DNA of 64,000 nt from Phocaeicola intestinalis (GCF_014837065.1 NZ_JACSPP010000013.1:1-64000), one strand, 5' to 3'; positions 50,858-60,557 are shown, counted from the stretch's first letter. Made by a program: numbers and translations. The notes: generated from the sequence alone by a model not told the origin.

Positions 50858-52072
50858 ATGAATCTTATGAATGAACATACTGCCTCTTTTGCGCTTCAAG
50901 TGCGCGAGGACCAATGTATCGGTTGTGGAATGTGTGTGGACGCTTGTGCTTACGGCGCCATCCGCATGGCGGAATATCCGGAAATCGACCCGTATAAATG
51001 CCGTTTGTGCGGAAGTTGCGTGCAAGCCTGCCCTTCGGAGGCTTTGGCGTTGAATGAACCGGAGACGCAGACGCAAATTTCCGGCGGAACGTCTAAAGGT
51101 ATTTGGGTGCTTGCCGAAACAGAAGCGGACGGAACCCTTTCTGCGGTTACAAAAGAATTGTTAGGGAAGGCTGCCGTTCTGGCAGAAAAGCTGCATCAGG
51201 ATGTAGAGGCTCTTTTAATCGGGAGTGAATCGGATGCGGCGGTGTCTTCGTTGGCGGCGTATGGAGCACAGCGGATACATCTTGCCGGGCATTCGTCGTT
51301 GGCTTCGTTCATCGAAGAAAATTATGCCCGTGCTGCCGTTCAGGTTATCCGCGAATGCCGTCCGGACATCTTGCTGGTAGGCGCAACGCCTCGTGGACGT
51401 GGATTGTCTGCCCGTATCGCGGCTCTGCTCCAAACAGGTTTGACTGCCGATTGTACGGAGTTGGACATTGATGCCGAAACAGGCCTGCTTCAGCAGATAC
51501 GTCCGGCTTTTGGCGGAAACTTAATGGCTACGATTGCTACTCCGGCGCACCGTCCGCAAATGGCTTCGGTACGTCCGGGAGTGATGAAAGCGCGTGAAGC
51601 GGACCCTGCCTTGAAAGGGGAATGCATCCGGCATGATTTATCGGACTTTAAGTGCGACGGTCATATCCGCTTATTGGACGAGGTATTGGAAACAGCCGGC
51701 GGGGATTCGTTGGGGAACAGCCGGATTGTGATCGGAGTAGGGCGTGGCGTGAAGAAAAAAGAAACGGTAGAGCGTATCTGCCAATGGGCAAAACGATTGG
51801 GAGCAGCTGTTGCCGGGTCGCGTGCTGCGGTAGAAGCCGGTTTGATTGACGCGCATTTGCAAGTAGGGCAGACCGGCCAGACCATTGCTCCGGACCTGTA
51901 TATCGCTATCGGCATCAGCGGGCAAATCCAGCACACGGCAGGCATTGCCGGTGCGAAACGGATTATCGCCATTAATCCGGACAAGACTGCGCCGATATTT
52001 AATGTGGCGGATTACGGTTGGGCGGTTCCGGTAGAAGAAGCGCTTCCTCAACTAATGGCTGTGCAGGTATGA
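50858..52072 (+). CDS. etfA: Electron transfer flavoprotein, alpha subunit with N-terminal 2[4Fe-4S] domain
   Basis: This 404-residue fusion has a ferredoxin-like domain at residues 10-70 with two cluster motifs (CIGCGMCVDACAYGAI, CRLCGSCVQACPSEAL), then a normal ETF alpha. The latter has the N-terminal fold (KGIWVLAETEADGTLSAVTK) and the FAD-binding C-terminal part (GRGVKKKETVERICQWAKRL, GQTGQTIAPDLYIAIGISGQ, QHTAGIAGAKRIIAINPD). The ferredoxin part can hand electrons to or from a soluble ferredoxin, as in anaerobes. It overlaps the porin gene by 4 bases (ATGA). Confidence 0.93.
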   Translation: MNLMNEHTASFALQVREDQCIGCGMCVDACAYGAIRMAEYPEIDPYKCRLCGSCVQACPSEALALNEPETQTQISGGTSKGIWVLAETEADGTLSAVTKELLGKAAVLAEKLHQDVEALLIGSESDAAVSSLAAYGAQRIHLAGHSSLASFIEENYARAAVQVIRECRPDILLVGATPRGRGLSARIAALLQTGLTADCTELDIDAETGLLQQIRPAFGGNLMATIATPAHRPQMASVRPGVMKAREADPALKGECIRHDLSDFKCDGHIRLLDEVLETAGGDSLGNSRIVIGVGRGVKKKETVERICQWAKRLGAAVAGSRAAVEAGLIDAHLQVGQTGQTIAPDLYIAIGISGQIQHTAGIAGAKRIIAINPDKTAPIFNVADYGWAVPVEEALPQLMAVQV

Positions 52073-53199
52073 AGAAAATCGTAGCTGGATTGTTGAGTTT
52101 CATTCTCCTGTTGGGAGGAGTGACAACGCAGGCGCAAGAGCAGCTGAAAGTAAAGTTCCGTTCGCGTGCCCTGCTCGATGCCGCCGTGTCGGGTTATGGC
52201 AAAGAAGACGTGCAAGGCTATTATCGGCTGGAAGATTTCCGGGTCGGGTTCAAAGCGACTTACGGGCAGTGGGAGGCAAAAGCCGATATCGGATTGGGAG
52301 GAGGTAAAGTAGCGATAAAGGATTTGTTGCTGAATTACCACTTTAAGAACAGTGTGCTTTCGCTGGGCAATGCGTACGAGCCTTTTTCGATGGATATGTT
52401 GATAAGCACAGCCGACTTGCGCTTCCATCAGTCGGCTGCATCGGTCTTGGCTTTTACCGATAGCCGGAAGTTGGGTGCAACGTATCATTTTTATACCGAT
52501 TCGTGGTATCTCGCTACGGGTGTCTATACGCATAATGATATCAATAAGATAGGGAGCAGTCAGAAGAATGCCTTTGTATCGACTTCCCGTGCCGTATGGC
52601 GCAAGCAAGGGGAAGACCATCGGTTGATTCACGTAGGCGGTGCCTTTTCTTTCCGCACGAAACAGGTCAATACCGAAGAGCCGCCTGTGGGTACGGTAGA
52701 TAGTGAGGGCATTACATCGATGTTTCCTGCTTCGTTGCTTGAAGCTGAAGTGCCGAATATGGGAACAGAGGTGAAAGGGGTAGTTGAGGCATTATACACC
52801 GCTCCACGCTGGATGGTTCAAGCCGAATATTATTTCGACCGTTTGAACCGCACGGATGGCGGGAAGGCATACCGTCCGCACGGGGGATACATTCAAGGCG
52901 GTTTCTTGTTGAAAGGACGCGGCTTCGAATACGATGCGATGTATGGCATACCGAGCCGTCCGGCTACTCCACAAGCTATCGAACTGGTTGCCCGCTTGAA
53001 TTATACGGACATGAACGATAACCGTGCAGGAATTTATGGAGGTGAGGAGACCGACTTGTCTTTAGGTGTAAACTGGTACATCAACCAATATTTAGGAGTG
53101 AAGCTGAACGGCAGCTATGTATGGGTAGGGGAGCATTGCAACGCTTTTTATAAGAAAGACTTCTTTCTTGCCCAGCTTCGGTTGCAGTATATTTTCTGA
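52069..53199 (+). CDS. Porin_O_P-like outer-membrane porin
   Basis: This 376-residue protein has a signal peptide (MKKIVAGLLSFILLLGGVTTQAQ) followed by an outer-membrane beta-barrel of the phosphate-selective porin O/P type (DFRVGFKATYGQWEAKADIG, NSVLSLGNAYEPFSMDMLIS, LELVARLNYT-like ELVARLNYTDM) ending in LAQLRLQYIF. Its start overlaps the ETF alpha stop, so it is part of the catabolic operon and probably admits the same substrate through the outer membrane. An upstream ATG at 52018 inside etfA was rejected. Confidence 0.85.
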   Translation: MKKIVAGLLSFILLLGGVTTQAQEQLKVKFRSRALLDAAVSGYGKEDVQGYYRLEDFRVGFKATYGQWEAKADIGLGGGKVAIKDLLLNYHFKNSVLSLGNAYEPFSMDMLISTADLRFHQSAASVLAFTDSRKLGATYHFYTDSWYLATGVYTHNDINKIGSSQKNAFVSTSRAVWRKQGEDHRLIHVGGAFSFRTKQVNTEEPPVGTVDSEGITSMFPASLLEAEVPNMGTEVKGVVEALYTAPRWMVQAEYYFDRLNRTDGGKAYRPHGGYIQGGFLLKGRGFEYDAMYGIPSRPATPQAIELVARLNYTDMNDNRAGIYGGEETDLSLGVNWYINQYLGVKLNGSYVWVGEHCNAFYKKDFFLAQLRLQYIF

Positions 53200-53205
53200 A
53201 AAGGA

Positions 53206-53249
53206 AAAGGCGCGGAAAGAATCAGAATCCTGATTGTTTCTGCGCCTTT
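53206..53249. terminator. Terminator between the porin gene and the C11 protease gene
   Basis: AAAGGCGCGGAAAGAATCAG pairs with CTGATTGTTTCTGCGCCTTT around AATC, with one or two mismatches. It can serve both convergent transcripts. Confidence 0.8.
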
Positions 53250-53270
53250 GCAACTTATGTGTCATAAACC

Positions 53271-54494
53271 TTATTCACTCCATACTGCTTGATACCACGA
53301 AATGGCGGAACGGTAATAGTCGTTCCATCGGGTATCGGGGACGGCGTCAGGAATGTACATGCCTATGCCGCAATACTTGCTTTCATCAGTTAATATCGAA
53401 CCATACGGATAGGAATGACTATTCGTAATGCAGCTTTTGGCAAGTACAGTTTGATCAAGTGTTTGTTGGAATAAGACCGGAAGTTCTCCTTCATTCAATT
53501 GTTTAATGAAATCGGCAACATCGAATGAGAAATATCTAAAATCAGTAGATCCATTCACTCCATATTGTTGGATAGAATGAAGCGAAAGGTTTTCAAGGGC
53601 GGAAGCATGTTGGTCTATCTGCTCTCTTACGGCATTGGCAAAAGCATCCATTTGTGTGCAATCCACTACGGCGTATGTCCCCCATAGCCCTCTGCTTTTA
53701 TTGAAATTGATGACATTTTCGCAAAGTTTGTCGAAGTCGATTTTGTCTTGATACAAGTTATTCAATATCTCGTGGTAAGGGAAACCTACTACTGGTGTTT
53801 CCAATACCGAAGCGATGCAATAGCGTGTGGCGTGACGCAGTTCGTAGCACACTTCGGCGGTTTGCATCATGCAGGCATCGAATAGCACGAAGTCGAGATT
53901 GTCTGGGAAAGTCTGTTCCAGTACGTCGGCAAGTTCGGGGATGTTGATAGAGTTATAGACATTCCCGTCTTGTCCGAATGATTTGGTAGCAATGTCTGTG
54001 CCTGCAGCAGGCATCCAGCTGGTAGCATGTGAACCGAAGATAAGTCCATAGCTGAGCGAGGGAACAATGTCTGCCATCATTTGCAAGTTGGCACGCATCA
54101 CTTCCGGATCGGTTGAAGTTCCCGTTACGGCAGTATAGCGGTTGGCCTGTGCGATGACGTTGCCTTGAGTGATGTCATTGCCTTCCAAAGCTGGTTGTCC
54201 GTTGATTTGCCCGTGTCCATCAGAGAAATAGGCAAGGATTTGCGCTTCGTTAATGTATTGGTTGCTGGAAGTCGGTTTGTAGTAAATGAGCAGCGTGCAT
54301 GAGTCTCCACTTTCAGCAAGGCTTTCGTACATCCATTGTACATTGTTCATAATATCTTCGTCCAGATTGTTGTTGGCAATCAAATAGGCAAGTATGGCAC
54401 GCTTGGCCTGTACCGGCTGTTCATGTTCGGGTATTTCGTCCGAACAGCCCGTCAGGATGAAAAGTGAAACAATGTATAGGAATAATTTTCTCAT
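53271..54494 (-). CDS. Clostripain-family (C11) cysteine protease lipoprotein
   Basis: This is a 407-residue envelope protease. The lipoprotein signal MRKLFLYIVSLFILTGC gives Cys17. The C11 domain has the catalytic histidine in IFGSHATSWMP (about 165-175) and the catalytic cysteine in LFDACMMQTAEVCYEL (about 215-225). Clostripain-like enzymes cleave after basic residues and often activate toxins or other exported proteins. It lies 2 bases after the small secreted-protein gene upstream, so the two are an operon. Confidence 0.9.
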   Translation of the reverse strand: MRKLFLYIVSLFILTGCSDEIPEHEQPVQAKRAILAYLIANNNLDEDIMNNVQWMYESLAESGDSCTLLIYYKPTSSNQYINEAQILAYFSDGHGQINGQPALEGNDITQGNVIAQANRYTAVTGTSTDPEVMRANLQMMADIVPSLSYGLIFGSHATSWMPAAGTDIATKSFGQDGNVYNSINIPELADVLEQTFPDNLDFVLFDACMMQTAEVCYELRHATRYCIASVLETPVVGFPYHEILNNLYQDKIDFDKLCENVINFNKSRGLWGTYAVVDCTQMDAFANAVREQIDQHASALENLSLHSIQQYGVNGSTDFRYFSFDVADFIKQLNEGELPVLFQQTLDQTVLAKSCITNSHSYPYGSILTDESKYCGIGMYIPDAVPDTRWNDYYRSAISWYQAVWSE

Positions 54495-54496
54495 AA

Positions 54497-54904
54497 TCAA
54501 TAAATCTCTGCTTTTTCAAATTTGAATTCAGGGTCTACGTCAAGAAGCACCAGCGTATTTCCCTTCTGGTATTTTTCTTTCAGCTTGTTGATTTCCTTTT
54601 GCAGGTTTTTCTTTTTTTTGTTGTAGTAAACGAAGCACGTACGGTTTTTCCCGTTTTCCTGTTGTTCCAGGTATTCTTTTAGCTGGATGCTGTATTGTGC
54701 ACGTCCTACCAGCAATCCGTCACCGCCTACCATGGCACTGTCTACATATTGGATATCTGTGAAATAAACCAGTGAGTCACTGAATGAAGCCGATACTCCA
54801 GCGATGTAGACGCCGTATTTGTTCTTGTTTTTCGGCGATTTGGCAAGAACGGGTATCACGATGGATGCAATGAGCAAAAAGCAAAGCAGTTTAATCTGTT
54901 TCAT
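54497..54904 (-). CDS. Small exported protein encoded with the C11 protease
   Basis: This 135-residue protein has a signal peptide (MKQIKLLCFLLIASIVIPVLA). The mature part has KNKYGVYIAGVSASFSDSLV, YFTDIQYVDSAMVGGDGLLV and a Lys-rich helix (YNKKKKNLQKEINKLKEKYQ). It was not recognised as a named family. Its stop codon is 2 bases before the protease start, which suggests a joint role, for instance as substrate, inhibitor or partner of the protease; that is inference only. Start at 54904; an ATG 24 bases upstream is possible. Confidence 0.75.
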   Translation of the reverse strand: MKQIKLLCFLLIASIVIPVLAKSPKNKNKYGVYIAGVSASFSDSLVYFTDIQYVDSAMVGGDGLLVGRAQYSIQLKEYLEQQENGKNRTCFVYYNKKKKNLQKEINKLKEKYQKGNTLVLLDVDPEFKFEKAEIY

Positions 54905-55067
54905 AAATTTATAAGTTTTACAAAGCAAAAGTAAGCAATTGTAGGCATATATGAAACCGTCTGGAGTGAAATTAACATATTTAAGTTCGTTTTCGGAAGG
55001 AAGTCATTGGCTGAGCGTGGCATTCCTTTACCTTATTATATAATATAGCTTGCAGGGCATAATAGTG

Positions 55068-55105
55068 AAAAAGCTGTAAGTGTCCGTAGACCTTACAGCT
55101 TTTTG
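55068..55105. terminator. Terminator downstream of rpoD
   Basis: AAAAAGCTGTAAG pairs perfectly with CTTACAGCTTTTT around an 11-12 base loop. For the minus-strand rpoD transcript it lies 24 bases past the stop codon and ends in a T run. Confidence 0.85.
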
Positions 55106-55128
55106 TAAATTCGGAAACCGATGTTCGT

Positions 55129-55989
55129 TTATCCTAAATAAGATTTGAGCAGTTTGCTACGCGAGTTTTGTCTTAATCTTCTGATGGCTTTTTCCTTAAT
55201 CTGGCGTACACGTTCGCGTGTCAGTCCAAATTTGTCACCAATTTCTTCCAACGTCATTTCTTGCGTTCCTATACCGAAAAACATCTGGATAATTTCCTTC
55301 TCTCTTTCGGTCAACGTAGAAAGCGCTCTGTCGATTTCCCTCGAAAGTGATTCATTCACCAAGGAGCGGTCCGCCATAGGGGAGTCGTCGTTTACCAGCA
55401 CGTCCAGTAGGCTGTTGTCTTCTCCTTCCACGAAAGGAGCGTCTACAGAGATGTGGCGTCCTGAAACTTTCAGCGTGTCCGAAATCTTGTCTACCGGGAT
55501 TTCCAGTTCGTCTGCCAGCTCTTCCGGTGACGGACGGCGTTCGTTTTCTTGTTCGAATTTAGAGAAAGCCTTGCTGATTTTGTTCAGCGAACCTACCTGG
55601 TTCAATGGCAAGCGCACGATACGGGATTGCTCGGCCAGTGCTTGGAGAATAGATTGACGAATCCACCATACGGCGTAACTGATGAATTTGAAACCACGGG
55701 TCTCGTCAAACTTCTCGGCAGCCTTAATCAAGCCCAGATTTCCTTCGTTTATCAAGTCTGGAAGGCTCAATCCTTGGTTTTGATACTGTTTGGCCACTGA
55801 TACTACAAATCGCAGGTTTGCACGTGTAAGTTTCTCTAACGCTGCACGATCGCCTTTGCGAATACGCTGAGCGAGTTCCACTTCTTCCTCTACCGTAATC
55901 AGGTCTTCGCGTCCGATTTCCTGAAGGTATTTGTCCAAAGAGGCGCTCTCTCGGTTAGTGATACTTTTGGTAATCTTAAGTTGTCTCAT
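55129..55989 (-). CDS. rpoD: Primary RNA polymerase sigma factor (sigma-ABfr type)
   Basis: This is the housekeeping sigma factor of Bacteroidetes, 286 residues long and lacking region 1.1. It shows region 1.2 ([20 protein letters not shown]), region 2 ([37 protein letters not shown]), region 3 ([21 protein letters not shown]) and region 4 ([24 protein letters not shown], here [20 protein letters not shown]). A -7 element TATCTTTG lies at 56018-56011 on the minus strand. This factor would read the TTTG/TAnnTTTG promoters found across the window. Confidence 0.95.
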   Translation of the reverse strand: MRQLKITKSITNRESASLDKYLQEIGREDLITVEEEVELAQRIRKGDRAALEKLTRANLRFVVSVAKQYQNQGLSLPDLINEGNLGLIKAAEKFDETRGFKFISYAVWWIRQSILQALAEQSRIVRLPLNQVGSLNKISKAFSKFEQENERRPSPEELADELEIPVDKISDTLKVSGRHISVDAPFVEGEDNSLLDVLVNDDSPMADRSLVNESLSREIDRALSTLTEREKEIIQMFFGIGTQEMTLEEIGDKFGLTRERVRQIKEKAIRRLRQNSRSKLLKSYLG

Positions 55990-56010
55990 TATTTATACCG
56001 AATTTGGGAA

Positions 56011-56018
56011 CAAAGATA
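56011..56018 (-). promoter_or_regulatory. -7 promoter element of rpoD
   Basis: The minus-strand TATCTTTG is an exact consensus match 21 bases upstream of the rpoD start. No clear -33 TTTG is present at the proper distance. Confidence 0.55.
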
Positions 56019-56136
56019 AGAATTTTTCCTGATATAATAGCTCTTGATTTAATATAAATTGGGTGAATTAACAAAAATATGCTTCTGTCTGCTTGGATTT
56101 TTTTGTTTTAGGCAAAAATTTTTTAGGAATTTCTTA

Positions 56137-56337
56137 GAAGCTGTTTTGAATTTATCGTGCGATGATTTGGGATGGGTTTTTGTAGAGACGTAAAATCTTG
56201 CGTCTTTACTATGAGGAAGATAGCGGGCTACCTGACGAAGAACAGGAGCGGAAAGGACCAAAAAATCGCCCAAAGCACACACGAAAACGGATACATCAAG
56301 CCAAGAAAAACTTTTTGGAGAAATTCAAAACAGCTTC
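56137..56337 (+). mobile_element. Miniature inverted-repeat element, family A, copy 2 (201 bp)
   Basis: It has the same 17-bp terminal inverted repeats as copy 1, and TTA on both flanks (56134-56136 and 56338-56340). The interior is nearly identical to copy 1, except that a segment near 56181-56212 is replaced by a short hairpin, GTAGAGACGTAAAATCTTGC followed by GTCTTTAC. It is in the same orientation as copy 1. Confidence 0.8.
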
Positions 56338-56392
56338 TTATGTTGCCAATTATAGTCAGAAACAGTTTCAAAGAGCCTGAATGAAAAATTAA

Positions 56393-56453
56393 TTGAATAT
56401 CCGAAACATTCCATGTAGGGGCGTACCGCATACACCCCTACATATTAATATTC
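56393..56453. repeat. Palindromic element, family C, short copy 4
   Basis: The left end TTGAATATCCG and the first core arm TGTAGGGGCGTACCGCATAC are followed directly by ACCCCTACA and TATTAATATTCG, so the central spacer and half of the core are missing. It is a shortened derivative of the 39132-39261 type. Confidence 0.65.
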
Positions 56454-56469
56454 GTGTTTATTGCCGTTG

Positions 56470-58674
56470 TCAGAACAGGCTCCATGCCACAGTAAGCCCT
56501 GCCATTACGATAGCAACCATACTCATCAGTTTTACAAGAATGTTCAGGCTGGGACCGGATGTGTCTTTGAACGGGTCACCTACGGTATCGCCTACTACAG
56601 TGGCACGGTGCACTTCGCTTCCTTTTCCGCCAAAGTTTCCTTCTTCCACATATTTCTTGGCATTGTCCCAGGCACCTCCGGCATTTGCCATAAAGATGGC
56701 TAGCACGAAGCCTGATGAAAGTCCGCCAATCAGCAGACCGATGACACCCGGTACACCGAAGAGCAACCCCGTAACTATAGGAGCGATGATGGCAAGCAGA
56801 GAGGGGAATACCATTTCGCGTTGGGCGCCTTGTGTGGAAATCTGTACACACCGGGCGTAGTCAGGCTCGGCATTTCCACTCAGGATGCCTTTTATTTCAC
56901 GGAACTGGCGGCGCACTTCTTCTACCATGCGCGAGGCTGCACGCCCTACAGCATTCATCGTAAGACCGCAGAAAAGGAAAGACATCATACTGCCAATGAA
57001 CATCCCTGAAAGCACTTTAGGATTCATTAGTGTAACATCGTAATAAATCATGAAGTCGTCCAGTCCTGCCTCGTGGATGGCTATCTGGATGCCGTTGGGA
57101 AGTTCAAGGATGGCGGTTCCGATACGTTCCAGTCCGATACGTACTTCTTCGATGTATGAAGCCAGCAGGGAGAGTCCTGTAAGGGCTGCCGAGCCGATGG
57201 CAAATCCTTTTCCGGTAGCTGCGGTAGTATTGCCCAGCGAGTCGAGCGCATCGGTACGCCGGCGCACCTCTTCGCCCAGCTTGCTCATTTCGGCGTTTCC
57301 TCCGGCATTGTCGGCAATGGGGCCGTAAGCATCTGTGGCAAGGGTAATTCCTAAGGTGGAAAGCATGCCTACCGATGCGATTCCGATGCCGTAAAGTCCC
57401 ATCCCAATGTTGGTGAAGTCGAATCCTGAAGCTAGCCAGTAGGAAAGGATGATGCCTGCTACTACGGCTATGACTGGGATGGTAGTGGAAATCATTCCCA
57501 GTCCGATGCCGGAGATAATAACGGTGGCAGGTCCTGTCTTACCACTTTCGGAGAGCTTGCGTGTGGGTTTGTATGATTGTGAAGTGTAATATTCGGTAGA
57601 CTGCCCGATGATGATTCCTACCAGCAGGCCTACGATGACAGCCAGTGATATGTTTACCCAGTTGTCCAATCCTAAAAGCCAAAGGATGAGAAACGTGCCG
57701 ATGATGATGAAAAACGAGCTGAGGTTGGTTCCGGTAGAAAGTGCTTTCAGCAGCTCTTTCATCGTAGCGTTTTCGCGTGTGCGTACTGCAAAAATGCCGA
57801 TAATGGATAGGATGATGCCGATGGCAGCTATCAGCATCGGTGCGATGACTGCCTTGAACTGCATTTCGGTGTCTCCTGTGCCGATAAAAGCAGCGGCACC
57901 CAGTGCGGCGGTGGCAAGGATGGAGCCACAATACGATTCGTAGAGGTCGGCTCCCATACCTGCAACGTCGCCTACGTTATCGCCTACATTATCGGCGATG
58001 GTTGCCGGGTTACGCGGGTCGTCTTCAGGTATTCCGGCTTCAACTTTGCCTACCAGGTCGGCTCCTACATCGGCGGCTTTCGTGTAGATGCCTCCGCCTA
58101 CGCGGGCGAAGAGAGCCTGTGTGGAAGCTCCCATTCCGAAGGTGAGCATTGTAGTGGTTATGACGCAGAGCTTTGAGGTAGGGTTCAGTGCATTGTCGGG
58201 GATGCATCGTTCCAGTAAGAGATACCAGAAGGAGATGTCGAACAAGCCCAGTCCTACTACCACCAGTCCCATGACTGCTCCGCTTCGGAAAGCGATGCGC
58301 AGGCCTTTGTCGAGTGAGGTACGGGCGGCGTTGGCAGTACGTGCTGAGGCGTATGTGGCGGTTTTCATTCCGAGGTAGCCGGACAAGCCGGAGAAGAACC
58401 CTCCTGTCAGGAATGCGACGGGCACCCAGTGGTTCTGGAGGTTGAAGCCGTATGCCATGATGGCAAACAGGAGAGCAAGTCCGATAAACACGAGTGTCAC
58501 CACTTTATATTGTTGCTTGAGGTACGACATCGCCCCACGGCGTACATGTTCGGCGATTTTCTGCATCTCGGGTGTTCCTTCGCTTTCTCCTTTCATCTGT
58601 TTATAGAAGAAAGCCGCCAAGGCAAGTGCCAGGAACGAGGCGGCTGGAGCAATCCAGAAGAGATAGTTTTCCAT
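56470..58674 (-). CDS. hppA: Membrane-bound ion-translocating pyrophosphatase
   Basis: This is a 734-residue integral membrane enzyme with about 16 segments that hydrolyses pyrophosphate and pumps Na+ and/or H+. The catalytic motifs are [20 protein letters not shown], then [22 protein letters not shown], and [14 protein letters not shown], with [18 protein letters not shown] near the C-terminus. The segment [10 protein letters not shown] has Ala rather than Lys, which marks the K+-dependent type. Related enzymes from Bacteroides vulgatus are known to carry both Na+ and H+. It is 170 bases downstream of the antiporter gene on the same strand. Confidence 0.95.
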   Translation of the reverse strand: MENYLFWIAPAASFLALALAAFFYKQMKGESEGTPEMQKIAEHVRRGAMSYLKQQYKVVTLVFIGLALLFAIMAYGFNLQNHWVPVAFLTGGFFSGLSGYLGMKTATYASARTANAARTSLDKGLRIAFRSGAVMGLVVVGLGLFDISFWYLLLERCIPDNALNPTSKLCVITTTMLTFGMGASTQALFARVGGGIYTKAADVGADLVGKVEAGIPEDDPRNPATIADNVGDNVGDVAGMGADLYESYCGSILATAALGAAAFIGTGDTEMQFKAVIAPMLIAAIGIILSIIGIFAVRTRENATMKELLKALSTGTNLSSFFIIIGTFLILWLLGLDNWVNISLAVIVGLLVGIIIGQSTEYYTSQSYKPTRKLSESGKTGPATVIISGIGLGMISTTIPVIAVVAGIILSYWLASGFDFTNIGMGLYGIGIASVGMLSTLGITLATDAYGPIADNAGGNAEMSKLGEEVRRRTDALDSLGNTTAATGKGFAIGSAALTGLSLLASYIEEVRIGLERIGTAILELPNGIQIAIHEAGLDDFMIYYDVTLMNPKVLSGMFIGSMMSFLFCGLTMNAVGRAASRMVEEVRRQFREIKGILSGNAEPDYARCVQISTQGAQREMVFPSLLAIIAPIVTGLLFGVPGVIGLLIGGLSSGFVLAIFMANAGGAWDNAKKYVEEGNFGGKGSEVHRATVVGDTVGDPFKDTSGPSLNILVKLMSMVAIVMAGLTVAWSLF

Positions 58675-58844
58675 AATGTTATGATTTTGAATGGTGTGTC
58701 GGTCTTGCAGACAAGTTTTACCTTGGGCACAAAGACATACAGAGGTTTTTCCTGTGGGCTGTGTGGTCGCCGGGTGATGCGTATTGTCTGTTCTTGTAAT
58801 TTTCTCAAAGGTAAGGAAAAAATCTCTTCGGTTTGTTTCCTGAT

Positions 58845-60308
58845 TTACAGATTTTGTCGCTTTTTCTGTTTATTTTCAGAAATGAGCAGGAGTTTGTCAC
58901 CTTCATGAAGTTCTATTTGTCCGTTGGGAATGATGAATTCGTTTCCGCGTTTTACCAGCATCACCAGTGTGCCTTGAGGCAGGTTCATGTCTGCCAATCT
59001 GTTTCCTTCTTCCAGCATTTCGGCGGTGAGGGTCAGGTCGTCCAGTCGGGTATCTATTTCATCGGGAAGCTCTACGCCGAATGCGTTTCCTTCTTTGGCT
59101 TGGGGCATGTCGAGCTTGAGCCAGCGTGCCATCTGTGAGATGCTCATCCCTTGAATGACAAGCGAGAGAAGGGTGATGAAAAATACAATGTTGAACAATT
59201 GGTTTGACCCTGGGATTTCAGCTATGACGGGGTAGGTAGCGAAAATGATGGGAACAGCTCCACGCAGCCCTACCCATGATACGAAGAGCCGTGCACGTAG
59301 GGAAATGTTCCGGAAAGGAAGCAGGCAGAGGAACACGCTTACTGGACGTGCCACTACAATCATGAATGCACCGATAAGCAAGCCGATGCCTGCGATACCT
59401 ATCATCTCATGTGGGTTTACCAGCAGTCCGAGGGCGAGGAACATGATGATTTGGAAAAGCCATGTCAGCCCGTCCATAAAAGTTTGTGTCTCTTTCCGCG
59501 ATGCCAGTTTGGCATTGCCTACGATGACTCCGGCTATGTAGACCGCCAGATAACCGTTTCCGTGTACCAGGTCGGTGGTAGTAAAGGTAATAAATACAAT
59601 GCTCAGCAGGAGGATGGGGTAAAGAGAGGTATTAGGTAACTCGATTTTGTTGATGAGCCATACGGCGAACTTGCCTGCTGCATAGCCGATTGTTCCACCG
59701 AAAAAGAATTGTACAAGCAGGTCGCGTGCGATGATTCCGGCATGCAAATCTGTTCCGCTTCCAATGACTTGTATCAGCACGATGGTAAGCATATATGCCA
59801 TGGGGTCGTTGCTTCCGCTTTCCAGTTCCAGCATCGGGCGCAAGTTTTCTTTCAGGTTCATCCGTTGTGAGCGGAGCAGGTTGAATACCGAAGCCGAGTC
59901 GGTGGATGACATTGTGGCGGCAAGTAATAAAGAGGCGAGTAGGGTCAGCTGAATGTCTGCTTTTGTATGGTCGGATAAAAAATAAATGAACAGCCCCGTC
60001 AAGAGGGTAGTGACCAGCACGCCTGCAGTAGACAGAAGTATCCCTTGAGGCAGTATGGGCTTGATTTCGCGGAACCGTGTGTCCATCCCTCCCGTGAACA
60101 AGATGATGCTCAGCGCTATCATTCCTACGAACTGGGCATCTTTCGCGCTGTTGAACTGGATGCCCAGTCCGTCGCTCCCGAAAAGCATTCCTACCAGGAG
60201 GAAGAGCAAGAGGGTGGGGATGCCGAACTTATATCCGGTCTTGCTGATGAGAATACTGATGAATATCAGGATAGAGCCGATGAGTAGAATGTTTTCTGCA
60301 GTAATCAT
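58845..60308 (-). CDS. K+/H+ antiporter of the CPA1 (NhaP2-like) family
   Basis: This 487-residue inner-membrane protein has about 12 hydrophobic segments (LLFLLVGMLFGSDGLGIQF, SSTDSASVFNLLRSQ, ELESGSNDPMAYMLTIVLIQ with the ion-site Asp) and a cytoplasmic TrkA-C/RCK-type domain at the end (about 410-480: GTLVMLVKRGNEFIIPNGQI ELHEGDKLLLI). This layout is that of potassium/proton antiporters (NhaP2/CvrA type). It is close to hppA, so ion export and pyrophosphate-driven pumping may be expressed together. Confidence 0.9.
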   Translation of the reverse strand: MITAENILLIGSILIFISILISKTGYKFGIPTLLLFLLVGMLFGSDGLGIQFNSAKDAQFVGMIALSIILFTGGMDTRFREIKPILPQGILLSTAGVLVTTLLTGLFIYFLSDHTKADIQLTLLASLLLAATMSSTDSASVFNLLRSQRMNLKENLRPMLELESGSNDPMAYMLTIVLIQVIGSGTDLHAGIIARDLLVQFFFGGTIGYAAGKFAVWLINKIELPNTSLYPILLLSIVFITFTTTDLVHGNGYLAVYIAGVIVGNAKLASRKETQTFMDGLTWLFQIIMFLALGLLVNPHEMIGIAGIGLLIGAFMIVVARPVSVFLCLLPFRNISLRARLFVSWVGLRGAVPIIFATYPVIAEIPGSNQLFNIVFFITLLSLVIQGMSISQMARWLKLDMPQAKEGNAFGVELPDEIDTRLDDLTLTAEMLEEGNRLADMNLPQGTLVMLVKRGNEFIIPNGQIELHEGDKLLLISENKQKKRQNL

Positions 60309-60352
60309 TATGAGTCTTGTTCTTTTTTAAAGGTTGATGAAAAGTGTCCATG

Positions 60353-60387
60353 CAAAGATAATACAAAAAAGTGAGATACAGGACAAA
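60353..60387 (-). promoter_or_regulatory. Promoter of the K+/H+ antiporter
   Basis: On the minus strand TTTG (60387-60384) is followed after 23 bases by TATCTTTG (60360-60353). The start codon is 45 bases downstream. The spacing is at the long end of the usual range. Confidence 0.6.
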
Positions 60388-60393
60388 TCCTTA

Positions 60394-60484
60394 GAAACAG
60401 TTTTGAATTTATCGTGTGCTGATTTGGAATGAATTTTTAAGGTATTTCCGCTTCTGTAACGAGGAGGATAGCGCGGACTATCTT
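60394..60484 (+). mobile_element. Family-A element, left half only
   Basis: It begins GAAACAGTTTTGAATTTATCG, preceded by TTA (60391-60393). It follows the interior of the complete copies with scattered substitutions up to about GCGCGGACTATC, where similarity stops. The right terminal repeat is missing. Confidence 0.7.
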
Positions 60485-60557
60485 TGCAGGATGCAGCCGG
60501 TTGCGGAAACCCGCGGATATAGGTGCGCCGGCAAACGCATATAGGTCCATCCGCTGT

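Larger units (their letters stand above)
56019..56469. other. Gene-free stretch with two repeat elements
   Basis: About 450 bp lie between the rpoD promoter and the end of hppA. The stretch contains a complete family-A element (56137-56337) and a short family-C element (56393-56453). The rest is AT-rich with no ORF recognised. Confidence 0.7.

Noticed and set aside
52018..52068. Upstream start for the Porin_O_P-like gene
   Set aside because: It lies within etfA and would put 17 residues in front of a clear signal peptide.
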